Positions 45,237-53,560 of a stretch of 64,000 nucleotides of DNA are shown in pieces; the first letter of the stretch is position 1; every line of letters begins with the position of its first letter. Origin of the DNA: Rubripirellula amarantea. GTDB lineage: Bacteria; Planctomycetota; Planctomycetia; Pirellulales; Pirellulaceae. The notes beneath the pieces were generated by a model. The model ran no database searches. It saw nothing but the letters and a program-made list of their open reading frames with translations, and was not told where the DNA came from. The translations under genes and the position numbers were made by a program. The stretch is from the NCBI RefSeq assembly GCF_007859865.1, contig NZ_SJPI01000001.1, positions 1,240,001 through 1,304,000 on the forward strand, in the 5' to 3' direction.

Positions 45237-46001
45237 ATGACGTCCAACGCACCGCTCGTCTTCGGAAGTACTCGTAGCCGCGTGGAGCGAAACTACGCAT
45301 TAATTACTCCTGACACTCACGTCAATTCGCCGTTGATTGGTTGGACGGAAGCGACGGCAGTCATTCACATTTCGCCGGAAATGGGTGCTCGATTCACTCA
45401 GTACACTGCCATGCTTGCCGCGGGCGGTAGGAGCGGTTCAGCAGGGCCCGGGGTAGAACGCTTTATCTATGTGACGCAAGGTTCCATTGTCCTATCGACG
45501 CAATCGGATCGCTCACTCTCGGTGGGTTGCTACGCCTTCATCCCTGCTGATTCGGAAGTGTTTTTTTCCTGTGACCAATCGGCCACTTTGGTCGTTTTCG
45601 AAAAACAATATGTACCGCATCCAGATTTCGAACCGCCGGCGATGGTGGTGGGTAACGCTAAGGAAGTGGAAGGGGTGCCATTCATGGGCGATCCCGATGC
45701 AGTCTTGCAAACGTTTTTGCCGATCTCGCCTGAGTTTGATATGGCCGTCAATTTGTTCACCTACCAGCCCGGCGCTACCCTTCCGCAAGTCGAAATTCAC
45801 GTGATGGAACACGGCCTGATCATGACGGACGGGCAAGGCATCTATCGTCTTGGTGAAGACCACTTCCCTGTCGCTGCCGGCGACGTGATTTGGATGGCGT
45901 CGTACTGTCCCCAATGGTTCGTAGCGATGGGCAAAAAACCAGCCAGCTACCTTTATTACAAAGACATTCACCGCGACCGATTAAGCGAGAAATTTCAATG
46001 A
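45237..46001 (+). CDS. allE: (S)-ureidoglycine aminohydrolase
   Basis: Double-cupin Mn enzyme of 254 residues that hydrolyses (S)-ureidoglycine to (S)-ureidoglycolate and ammonia. The N-terminal start FGSTRSRVERNYALITPDTH and the C-terminal cupin QVEIHVMEHGLIMTDGQGIY supply the E-x-H-x3-H metal set, with the final Gln in YCPQWFVAMG. Length equals the family norm (about 260). Its stop overlaps the uricase start by four bases (45998-46001), so the two are coupled. It is the last recognised enzyme on the classical path. Confidence 0.93.
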   Translation: MTSNAPLVFGSTRSRVERNYALITPDTHVNSPLIGWTEATAVIHISPEMGARFTQYTAMLAAGGRSGSAGPGVERFIYVTQGSIVLSTQSDRSLSVGCYAFIPADSEVFFSCDQSATLVVFEKQYVPHPDFEPPAMVVGNAKEVEGVPFMGDPDAVLQTFLPISPEFDMAVNLFTYQPGATLPQVEIHVMEHGLIMTDGQGIYRLGEDHFPVAAGDVIWMASYCPQWFVAMGKKPASYLYYKDIHRDRLSEKFQ

Positions 46002-46846
46002 GCGTGATTCTTACCAATCAATCTTACGGCAAATCTCAAGTCTGCTTGTCCTACGTTACCCGACGCGACGGCATTCATGATTTCATTCAAATCACCGTCG
46101 ATGTGGCACTCGAGGGTGACTTTCACGCGGCCTATCTTGAAGGTGACAACTCCAATGTCGTTCCCACGGACACCGTGAAGAACACGGTTTACGCGATCGC
46201 TCGCATTCATGGCGTCGAGTCAATCGAATCGTTTGCTCAACACCTAGCCAAGCACTTCTGTAAGACCTATCCACAAGTGGATTCGACAACCGTGTCGATT
46301 AGCCAAACATTGTGGACACGGGTTTGTCGTGACGGCGCATCACATGACCACGCGTTTGTCGGTGGCAGCAATGAACGCAACACGTGCCGAGTTGTCGCAA
46401 CCAACGATTCGCTGCTGATGCATTCGGGGTTGCTTGGTTTACAAGTCCTAAAGACAACTGAATCCGGATTCGTGGGCTTCTCGAAGGATCAATACACGAC
46501 GCTGGCCGAAACAACCGATCGCATCTTCGCCACGACGATTACGGCAGACTGGCCGTGTGGTGACCCAACGCTCGATTGGACTCAAATTCGCGATACCGTT
46601 CGAGGTTGCTTGTTAGACATCTTCTCGAACCGCTATAGCCCATCAGTTCAAAAAACGCTTCACGAGATGGCGGAAGCCGTACTTGAAGAATGCCCCCAAA
46701 TCGACGAGATCGCACTCAAAATGCCAAACCAACATCACATCCCTGCCGATATCGCGAAGCTTGGCCTCGAGAACAACAATGACATCTTTGTTCCATCGCC
46801 AGAGCCGTTCGGCGTGATCAGCGCAACCATCCGTCGGGTTGCCTAG
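45998..46846 (+). CDS. pucL: Factor-independent urate oxidase (uricase)
   Basis: Cofactorless tunnelling-fold enzyme that oxidises urate to 5-hydroxyisourate and H2O2. It has 282 residues from ATG 45998. YGKSQVCLSYV gives the catalytic Lys (residue 12). VPTDTVKNTVYAIAR contains the Thr of the Thr-Lys dyad and the conserved KNT. IDEIALKMPNQHHIPADI near the C-terminus holds the catalytic His. FSKDQYTTL is the usual F/Q substrate loop. The Bacillus PucL is fused to OHCU decarboxylase at its N-terminus; here the uricase is free and the decarboxylase is fused to the next protein instead. Confidence 0.94.
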   Translation: MSVILTNQSYGKSQVCLSYVTRRDGIHDFIQITVDVALEGDFHAAYLEGDNSNVVPTDTVKNTVYAIARIHGVESIESFAQHLAKHFCKTYPQVDSTTVSISQTLWTRVCRDGASHDHAFVGGSNERNTCRVVATNDSLLMHSGLLGLQVLKTTESGFVGFSKDQYTTLAETTDRIFATTITADWPCGDPTLDWTQIRDTVRGCLLDIFSNRYSPSVQKTLHEMAEAVLEECPQIDEIALKMPNQHHIPADIAKLGLENNNDIFVPSPEPFGVISATIRRVA

Positions 46847-46850
46847 CACG

Positions 46851-48710
46851 ATGGCAGAACCATCCACCGCAGCGTTCGCTATCACCAGCACTCGAGTTGT
46901 TACTCCCGAGGGCGAGGTCGACACAGCCATCGTGATCGAGGGCGACAAAATCAGTGAGCTGAAGAACCGCGCGGAAATCCCTTTTCACATGCCACTGATC
47001 GATGTCGGCGACTCGATGGTTTCGCCTGGCATTATCGACGCTCACGTTCATGTCAATGAACCCGGACGAACGAACTGGGAAGGTTTCGAAACCGCAACGC
47101 GCGCGGCTGCTGCTGGGGGTGTTACCACGATCATCGACATGCCTTTGAATAGCAGTCCAGTAACGACGACGGTTGAAGCACTTCGCATTAAGCAAGCCGC
47201 CGCGCACGGCAAGTGCGCCGTAGACGTTGGTTTCTATGGTGGGTTGGTACCGGGCAATGAGAACGATATCGCCAAACTGGTTGATGCGGGCGTGATGGGT
47301 ATCAAAGCCTTTCTGTGTGATTCGGGCTTAGATGAATTTCCAGCCGCGGGCGAGAAAGAGCTTCGTTCCGCGTTGCAGACTTTGCGAAGCAAAAATGTTC
47401 CTCTGCTTGCTCATGCGGAAGTTGTCGGAAACACGATTACGATTGCTGACCCAAGGTCCTATAACGACTACGCAAATTCGCGACCGGAAAGCTATGAGAT
47501 CGCCGCGATCAAACAACTGATTGATCTTTGTCGCACCTATGTGACCCCGATTCACATCGTTCACCTAGCCACAAGCGCTGCGCTATCAATGATTGCCGAA
47601 GCAAAGGCGGAAGGCTTGCCCATCACGGTGGAAACCTGTCCTCACTACCTGTTCTTCGAAGCTGGCCAGATTGGTGAAGGTCAAACGAGTTTTAAATGTG
47701 CTCCGCCCATCCGAGATCAAACCAATCGTGATCTGCTCAGGGATGCCGTTGCGTCAGGTATCATCGAAACGGTGGGCTCGGATCATTCGCCGTGCTCGCC
47801 AGACTTGAAATGCCTTGAAACCGGTGACTTCTCGAAAGCGTGGGGAGGTATTGCAAGTCTGCAACTTACGCTTAGCGTGATGTGGACGATCGCCAAAGAG
47901 GCTGGTTGGACGCCGGGACTGCTGGCGGAACGATTGTCTCATCGTCCCGCTGAAGTATTCGGTCTCGGATCAACCAAAGGTCGAATTTCACCCGGCTTCG
48001 ATGCGGACTTGGTCATTTGGGACCCCGCCGGATCGTTCGACGTACACGGTCATGAACTCGGCCATCGCCACGACGTCACTCCTTATGAAAACCTTCAATT
48101 GCTTGGAAGAGTCGAGCAAACTTATCTGCGAGGGAAGCTGATTTACCAAGCTGGGTCATTAGTCGGTGATCGCGTGGGCAAACTGTTGCACCGTCAATCA
48201 AATTGTCTGCTAGCGAGTCGCCTCAACAGCATGAACGACACCCAACTTGCCGATGCATTGGAAACATGTTGTGCATCAAAGACATGGATCCAACAGATGA
48301 TTTCCGGTGGGCCATTCAAAGACGACAAAGAAGTAGTCACACGTTCAACTGAAGCTGGGCAAACTTTAGGTGAAGCCGATTGGTTAGAAGCGTTCTCGGC
48401 ACACCCTCGCATCGGAGACATTGACTCACTTCGCCAAAAGTACGCCAATACAAAATCCATTGCGGGCAATGAGCAGTCCGGAGTCAACGATGCCAGCGAC
48501 AAGGTCCTTCATCAGTTGTCCGCGGCTAACGATGCCTACTACGACAAGTTCGGTTTCATCTTCATCGTTTGCGCAACTGGTAAATCTGCGGCCGAAATGC
48601 TCGCGATACTCGAACAGCGATTACCGCTTTCTCGTGATCAGGAACTCGCCAATGCTGCCGTCGAACAACTCAAAATCACCGAAATTCGACTGAGAAAACT
48701 AATCCCATGA
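46851..48710 (+). CDS. allB-uraD: Bifunctional allantoinase / OHCU decarboxylase fusion
   Basis: 619 residues in two enzymes. Residues 1-448 are allantoinase: metal-binding DAHVHVNEPGR (His 65 and 67), carboxylated Lys 152 in GIKAFLCDSG, LLAHAE (His 188), IHIVHLATS (His 238) and VGSDHSPC (Asp 311). Residues about 455-619 are OHCU decarboxylase: CCASKTWIQQM, DWLEAFSAHPRIGD with catalytic His 518, AGNEQSGV with the conserved Glu-Gln, and KFGFIFIVCATGKSAAEML. The first half hydrolyses allantoin to allantoate; the second makes (S)-allantoin from OHCU. The product of one active site is thus the substrate of the other. ATG 46851 is preferred over TTG 46839. uraH starts within the stop codon overlap. 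Confidence 0.95.
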   Translation: MAEPSTAAFAITSTRVVTPEGEVDTAIVIEGDKISELKNRAEIPFHMPLIDVGDSMVSPGIIDAHVHVNEPGRTNWEGFETATRAAAAGGVTTIIDMPLNSSPVTTTVEALRIKQAAAHGKCAVDVGFYGGLVPGNENDIAKLVDAGVMGIKAFLCDSGLDEFPAAGEKELRSALQTLRSKNVPLLAHAEVVGNTITIADPRSYNDYANSRPESYEIAAIKQLIDLCRTYVTPIHIVHLATSAALSMIAEAKAEGLPITVETCPHYLFFEAGQIGEGQTSFKCAPPIRDQTNRDLLRDAVASGIIETVGSDHSPCSPDLKCLETGDFSKAWGGIASLQLTLSVMWTIAKEAGWTPGLLAERLSHRPAEVFGLGSTKGRISPGFDADLVIWDPAGSFDVHGHELGHRHDVTPYENLQLLGRVEQTYLRGKLIYQAGSLVGDRVGKLLHRQSNCLLASRLNSMNDTQLADALETCCASKTWIQQMISGGPFKDDKEVVTRSTEAGQTLGEADWLEAFSAHPRIGDIDSLRQKYANTKSIAGNEQSGVNDASDKVLHQLSAANDAYYDKFGFIFIVCATGKSAAEMLAILEQRLPLSRDQELANAAVEQLKITEIRLRKLIP

Positions 48711-49042
48711 CTGGAATCACCTCGCACGTCCTGGATACCTCGCTCGGAAAACCTGGCGCAGGCATTCGAATCACGCTGGAACAAGCAGAAGGATCCAATT
48801 GGATCTCGTTGGGCGAAGGCGTTACCAACGATGATGGTCGAGTTGCCGACTTGTCCAATGGAAACGTCACGGAAGGCGAATATCAAATCACGTTCTTCGT
48901 CGCTCAGTACTTTGAAGAACGAAATGTGGAAACGTTCTATCCAATCATTCGGATTGCGTTTTCGATCGTTGATGCTCAACAACATTATCATGTACCGCTT
49001 CTACTTAATCCGTTCGGTTTCTCAACGTACCGCGGAAGCTGA
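48707..49042 (+). CDS. uraH: 5-hydroxyisourate hydrolase
   Basis: Transthyretin-like hydrolase of 111 residues that opens 5-hydroxyisourate to OHCU. It begins GITSHVLDTSLGKPGAGI, the HVLD signature with catalytic His, and ends FGFSTYRGS, the obligatory C-terminal Y-R-G-S. No periplasmic signal is present, so it is cytosolic, like the fused decarboxylase that takes its product. The start overlaps the previous stop by four bases (48707-48710). Confidence 0.96.
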   Translation: MTGITSHVLDTSLGKPGAGIRITLEQAEGSNWISLGEGVTNDDGRVADLSNGNVTEGEYQITFFVAQYFEERNVETFYPIIRIAFSIVDAQQHYHVPLLLNPFGFSTYRGS

Positions 49043-49095
49043 CTCAACGAGAATGACGAACACCCTCACTTCCGCTAACCCATGTGAATGATGCT

Positions 49096-50079
49096 ATGGA
49101 AAACCAAATTTTCTTAGACAAAGACGCCGATCTAAAGGTGCTCGAAAACAAAAAAATAGCCATCATCGGCTACGGAATCCAAGGCCGCCCGCAAGCGTTG
49201 TGCATGCGAGACAGTGGCTTGGACTTGATCATAGGAGTGGGTTCAAAAACGCGGTCATCGTGGGGCGCCGCGATCGAAGATGGGTTTGAACCGGTTTCAA
49301 TCGAAGAGGCGACGGCGGCTGCGGATTTGGTTTACATCTTGCTCGCAGATCCTCCCCAGCCCGAGATCTATTACGCATCCATTCATGAGCATCTGAAACC
49401 CAACAGCACGCTTGCGTTTTGCCACGGCTTTAATGTTCTTTACGGAGCAATCAAGCCGCCTGAAAATGTGAACGTGGTACTGTTCGTGCCCAACGGTCCC
49501 GGTCACACGGTCCGGCAAAAGTACTTGGACGGCTCTGGTATCTATGGTGCGATTTCGGTCGAACAAGATGTTACCGGCAACGCACTGGACATGGTGCTTG
49601 CGCTTGCGAAGTCCGTGGGTAGCCTGCGTGTAGGCTCGGTTGGCGTGACGTTTCAACAGGAAACCGAGGGCGACAATTTCGAGGAACAAGTGTTGTACGG
49701 CGGAGTCATTCATTTGATGAAGGCGACGTTCGACACGATGGTCGCCGGCGGCTACCCGCCGCACTTTGCGTACGCAAAGGCGATTCGATCACTCCGCACC
49801 GTTGTCGACGTGATGGATGAAATTGGTATCGAGGAATACATTTCGCGCCGCTCTAGTCGCACATGCGAGTTCGCCGTTCGCAAAAGTGGCCCGAGGGTTG
49901 TCAACTACGAAGAAGTGCAAAAGATCTTTGACGAAACTGAACGTGGCGAGTTTGCGGCAAATTGGATGCAAGAATGGACACTCGGAATGCCACGCTTGCA
50001 TCGCATGCGAAGAACAGGTGCCGAATCCAAGATGGAACAAACCGGTCGCGAGTGGCGCGAAAACTTTGGTAAGGGTTAA
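49096..50079 (+). CDS. Ketol-acid reductoisomerase homologue with altered active site, in a ureide operon
   Basis: 327 residues, close to class I KARI in length. Clear KARI features: KIAIIGYGIQGRPQALCMRD (Rossmann loop at 25-30), AFCHGFNVLYG (His 110), VPNGPGHTVRQKY, QETEGDNFEEQ and SSRTCEF. Compared with KARI as I remember it, Asp 193 and Glu 197 (first metal pair) are kept. The Lys of PKGPGH is Asn 133, and the two Glu of the YFExxHEL helix are Lys 228 and Ser 232. Acetohydroxyacid isomeroreduction therefore seems unlikely. It lies between uraH and an M20 hydrolase, so an NAD(P)-dependent reaction on a ureide or its 2-oxo acid, such as ureidoglycolate oxidation, is the working guess. ATG 49096 is chosen over GTG 49084. 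Confidence 0.85.
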   Translation: MENQIFLDKDADLKVLENKKIAIIGYGIQGRPQALCMRDSGLDLIIGVGSKTRSSWGAAIEDGFEPVSIEEATAAADLVYILLADPPQPEIYYASIHEHLKPNSTLAFCHGFNVLYGAIKPPENVNVVLFVPNGPGHTVRQKYLDGSGIYGAISVEQDVTGNALDMVLALAKSVGSLRVGSVGVTFQQETEGDNFEEQVLYGGVIHLMKATFDTMVAGGYPPHFAYAKAIRSLRTVVDVMDEIGIEEYISRRSSRTCEFAVRKSGPRVVNYEEVQKIFDETERGEFAANWMQEWTLGMPRLHRMRRTGAESKMEQTGREWRENFGKG

Positions 50080-50089
50080 GTGACGTTCG

Positions 50090-51301
50090 ATGATCTCTCT
50101 TGAAACTGCCGGCCAAGTCACGCAGCAACGACTCGCCGCCCTGACCCACTTCACTCAGCGCATTGTTCAGACCCCTAGTCTTTCGGGGCATGAAGGCGAT
50201 GCGGCCGCGCTGATCGTGCGTGAAATGGAGTCGCTCCGCTACGATGACGTCTGGGTGGACGAAGTGGGGAACATCATTGGAAGGATCAAGGGTGGCAATG
50301 GTCCCACGATCATGCTCAATGGACACATGGACGTCGTTGACCCAGGTCCCGACGAAGGTTGGCCGCACGCGGCGTACAGCGGCGAAATTGTGGATGGGCA
50401 TTTGTGGGGTCGCGGTTCGGTCGACATGAAAGGACCGGTTGCCGCCATGATTTACGGTGCATCGCTTTTTAAGCATCTCGACATTCAACCCACTGGCGAT
50501 GTCTTGATGACGGTCGCGGTAATGGAAGAAATCGGCGGCCTTGGCAGCCAGTTTCTAGTCGAGCACACGCAAGCCGATGGAGCCATTGTTGGCGAGCCGA
50601 GCGAAAACGAGCTGCGCCTCGGCCATCGGGGACGCATCGAGGTTCAAGTTAAGTTCCATGGTCGATCCGCGCATGCGAGCGTGCCGCACTTGGGGATCAA
50701 TCCGCACTTTGCCGCAGCCGAGTTCCTTAACCGACTCGACGAAGTTTCGCTTGGTTGTGATCCGGTGCTCGGCCAATCGACGATTGCTCCCACACTCTAT
50801 CAAACCGATCAGGTCAGCCCGAATGTTATCCCTAGCGAAGTCACGTTATTTCTCGATTGGCGAAACGTTCCGTCGGAGACTCCCGAACATGCTCGGAGTG
50901 TACTGCAAAAGTTAGCAGAAGCTTGCGCAGCCGATGGTTCCGATCCGCCCGAGGTAACGGTGACGCATCGTGTGTTTGACACCTACACCGGAGCGAAACG
51001 AAACTTTGCCGCCGTCTTTCCGCCCTTTGCAACTTCGCCCACCGACGCATTAGCACTAGCAGCAGCAAAAGTGATTTCGAATGCGACGGGGCAAACTCGT
51101 GCTGGTGTTTGGCAATTCGCGACCGATGGCGGTCATTTAATGAGTGCAGGAATTCCAGTGGTCGGTTTCGGCCCTGGCGACGACCGACTGGCACACACCA
51201 ATCAAGAACGAATCAACATCGCCGAGCTGCAACTCGCTGCGGCCACCTATACGCCCCTTTGCATCGCTTTGGCTTCGGCAATTGAAAAAGGGACTTTGTG
51301 A
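50090..51301 (+). CDS. M20-family metallohydrolase, YgeY-like
   Basis: 403 residues. Zinc ligands and base are visible: NGHMDVVDPG (His 79, Asp 81), GRGSVDMKGPVAAM (Asp 112), AVMEEIGGLGSQFL (Glu 146 base, Glu 147 ligand), IVGEPSENELRLGHRG, and the final His in GDDRLAHTNQERI. The dimerisation domain lies at about 195-310. The sequence style matches the ArgE/DapE group and in particular YgeY, an M20 protein that sits in purine and uric-acid degradation clusters of enteric and gut bacteria; its substrate was not known to me. It follows the KARI-like gene by 10 nt. Ureidoglycolate or oxalurate hydrolysis is plausible and not shown. Confidence 0.9.
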   Translation: MISLETAGQVTQQRLAALTHFTQRIVQTPSLSGHEGDAAALIVREMESLRYDDVWVDEVGNIIGRIKGGNGPTIMLNGHMDVVDPGPDEGWPHAAYSGEIVDGHLWGRGSVDMKGPVAAMIYGASLFKHLDIQPTGDVLMTVAVMEEIGGLGSQFLVEHTQADGAIVGEPSENELRLGHRGRIEVQVKFHGRSAHASVPHLGINPHFAAAEFLNRLDEVSLGCDPVLGQSTIAPTLYQTDQVSPNVIPSEVTLFLDWRNVPSETPEHARSVLQKLAEACAADGSDPPEVTVTHRVFDTYTGAKRNFAAVFPPFATSPTDALALAAAKVISNATGQTRAGVWQFATDGGHLMSAGIPVVGFGPGDDRLAHTNQERINIAELQLAAATYTPLCIALASAIEKGTL

Positions 51302-51369
51302 TTCACGGGTAACAATTTGCGACGTAACCACAATTGAACCTATTTCATCTTCAGTCCTACGCGGAACGT

Positions 51370-51954
51370 TTAATCATCCGATCCTGATCGGCCGTTGTAA
51401 ACCTTCGCACCGCTTGCGGCGAACTCTCGAAACATATCGCAAGCTTGGTCCGCGAGCACATCTTCAATGACATCGATCCCGCGTGACTGAAGTTCGTCTT
51501 GCCAACGCGGATGAATGGGACCTTCATCGAATCCGGTGATCGTTTCGATTTGTTCACCGCTCGCGCCAATCACGAGCGAACGGATGCCTGACCAAGGAAG
51601 CGACCCAAAGCACATCGCGCAAGGACGTCCGTTGACGACCAAACGGTGATGCGGCATTCCCGGTCCACCGAGATCAAAAGTCTCCAACGACTGTTGAGCC
51701 AACGAGAGGGCTACGATTTCGGCATGAGCCGACGAGACATGTTCTGGAACCACACGATTCACACCAATCGCAATCAGTTTTCCGGTTTCCTTTTCGAACA
51801 CCCCCGCTGCAAAAGGCCCACCGGTTTGGTTCTGGAAATTCAAACGGGAAAAATGAATCACGGCTTCCATCTGCGCTTCGGTGGACGTCAGATGGGTCGG
51901 CAGCTTTGTCTGCTCCGTAAGGACCCACGCAGGAATTTCAATGGAAACGCGCAT
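51370..51954 (-). CDS. Guanine deaminase-like CMP/dCMP-type zinc deaminase
   Basis: 194 residues from ATG 51954. The zinc site is SSAHAEIVAL (His 77, Glu 79) and GRPCAMCFGSL (Cys 112, Cys 115), the cytidine deaminase-fold signature. The helix FSRLNFQNQTGGPFAAGVFE and the C-terminal FDEGPIHPRWQDEL resemble Bacillus-type GuaD, which turns guanine to xanthine. tRNA adenosine deaminase shares the motif, but the location facing the purine island favours guanine deaminase. It is convergent with the M20 gene (68-nt gap). An ATG at 52071 would add a basic tail and is less likely. Confidence 0.82.
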   Translation of the reverse strand: MRVSIEIPAWVLTEQTKLPTHLTSTEAQMEAVIHFSRLNFQNQTGGPFAAGVFEKETGKLIAIGVNRVVPEHVSSAHAEIVALSLAQQSLETFDLGGPGMPHHRLVVNGRPCAMCFGSLPWSGIRSLVIGASGEQIETITGFDEGPIHPRWQDELQSRGIDVIEDVLADQACDMFREFAASGAKVYNGRSGSDD

Positions 51955-52386
51955 CAGATGTTTCTTCGTGATGTAGTAAGCAAGTTTGAATCGGCGAGCT
52001 GATTCTATCGCGTTTTGATGATTTTTGCTCCCAGGGAAACGAGATCGACGTGGCAAAGAACGATCACTCAAAACGAATCAGCGGTAACGAAACTCCAGAA
52101 ATCGCGTTGTGAGCGCGATCGTGAAAAGTCCGATTGTCGCCTTAAGCAACCCTAGCCGACTGCAAGATAAGAATCAGCGTCCATCGCCTGAGGGTGCCTC
52201 TAGATCCACCCACTCGCCAAGACCGTTGAACAACCCAACGATACGCGACTTCGGTACGACTTGCGGTTTAGCCAACCGCACCCTTATCAGCGAATAGCGG
52301 TGTGGCAACGGCTCCGCTTTTCAACGGACGCCGCTGCCTTAGTGACGCCGGGCGCAGTTCGCACGGACAAGCACGTTGGCTTTCGC
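51955..52386. other. Intergenic region between guanine deaminase and outer-membrane-like gene
   Basis: 432 bp upstream of the leftward deaminase gene and downstream of the next leftward gene. Two small hairpins are visible: ATCGCG/CGCGAT at 52101-52119 (7-nt loop) and TGCGGTT/AACCGCA at 52262-52280 (TAGCC loop). Neither has a T tract. No coding frame looks real. The deaminase promoter must be in here but was not located. Confidence 0.5.
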
Positions 52387-53268
52387 TTACAGCAGGATCT
52401 CGAACATCAACGAAACCGTTGCCGCATCGTCGGTGCTAAGCGTTGCTTGCGAACCGCTGTTGTGAACGATCGTGGGCATGTCTGTGATGTACATGCCGCC
52501 GAGAGTCGTTCCGATCAAACGGTCGCCCCAATGATGCCAAGTCGTCCAACGGGTTTCGATCGTTGCCGATTGATCAGCAAGCTGCTTGTTGAGGCTGCCA
52601 GGTGCGGTTCCGCCGGTGTAGTTGTAATCGGCATCCACATCAAAGTAGCCAATCCAAAGATCAAGAGTCGACGCTTTCCCTAAAAGGTATCCGTCCCAAC
52701 CCAAGATCACCTTTCCACCCAAGAAGTCGCTATCGAGCGTTTCGGTCATCAATCTTGTTTCGTTGAAATTTAGTTCAAACTCCTGATCGAAGGCCATGTA
52801 GCTAAACGCCATGCCAGCCGACAATCCGCCGAATTGAGTTCGCCAAGTATCACGAATGACCAGATCGATACCGTAGTGATCAAGGTCCGACCCTAGGTGC
52901 GCGTTTCCAGCACCACGGGCAATGGCCGAACCATCAACGGGATTCGGAACGCTGATACCGGTGGTCGAGTTGCTTTGGTTCGACCACGACGTGCCGTAGA
53001 ACGTGCGAGCTTCAAAGCTCGTACGCGTGTGCAAGAAGCGACGAATCGCACGCAATTCCCAGAGCGCACCGGGACTGTCCAAGTCGTCCTGAAACGCAAG
53101 TCCGCCGCCCGTTTCCGAGCCCAGTTCGTACCCGGGCATCAAGGTGGCCCAAGACGCTTTTCCGAACGTAAGTTCAAGCGGCCGGTCGGAAATCGTCGTT
53201 TGCGCACGAGCACTCTGCCCCAGCAGGCAAGCAACGACAATCGCGACAATTGAGAAAGAAAATCGCAT
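52387..53268 (-). CDS. Putative outer-membrane beta-barrel protein
   Basis: 293 residues. The signal peptide is about 1-23 (FSIVAIVVACLLGQSARAQ). The mature part is a series of amphipathic strands with alternating aromatics and Gly/Ser turns, for example SFEARTFYGTSWSNQ, AGMAFSYMAFDQEFELN, TLDLWIGYFDVDADYNY and a last strand AATVSLMFEILL ending in a hydrophobic residue. This is the pattern of a porin-like or Lom/BBP7-style barrel in planctomycetes. No family is recognised with certainty. It is divergent from the thioredoxin-fold gene. Confidence 0.7.
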   Translation of the reverse strand: MRFSFSIVAIVVACLLGQSARAQTTISDRPLELTFGKASWATLMPGYELGSETGGGLAFQDDLDSPGALWELRAIRRFLHTRTSFEARTFYGTSWSNQSNSTTGISVPNPVDGSAIARGAGNAHLGSDLDHYGIDLVIRDTWRTQFGGLSAGMAFSYMAFDQEFELNFNETRLMTETLDSDFLGGKVILGWDGYLLGKASTLDLWIGYFDVDADYNYTGGTAPGSLNKQLADQSATIETRWTTWHHWGDRLIGTTLGGMYITDMPTIVHNSGSQATLSTDDAATVSLMFEILL

Positions 53269-53560
53269 GGGTGTATATTTTTTTGTAGAGTCAGACTTGG
53301 GAGGTAACTGATTAATTTGGCTATCGAAGCTAGCACTTGCTTGCGTTCACGGTCGTTGTCGCAAAAGCAGGAAATCCGTTTGCCGGTTGGGTGGTGTTGC
53401 GAATTGGTCGGAAGTCACCGATTCCCCAGTACTGACCGTTTTGACGAGTGAACGCGTCGTTCGGACGAGGTAAACCTTGCGGCTTTTCGTGGCGAGAGGG
53501 ATTAGAAATGGTTTAACATGCGGTCAACTCTTTCGTTGTTCTGTTTCAGCAGGTTCGCTC

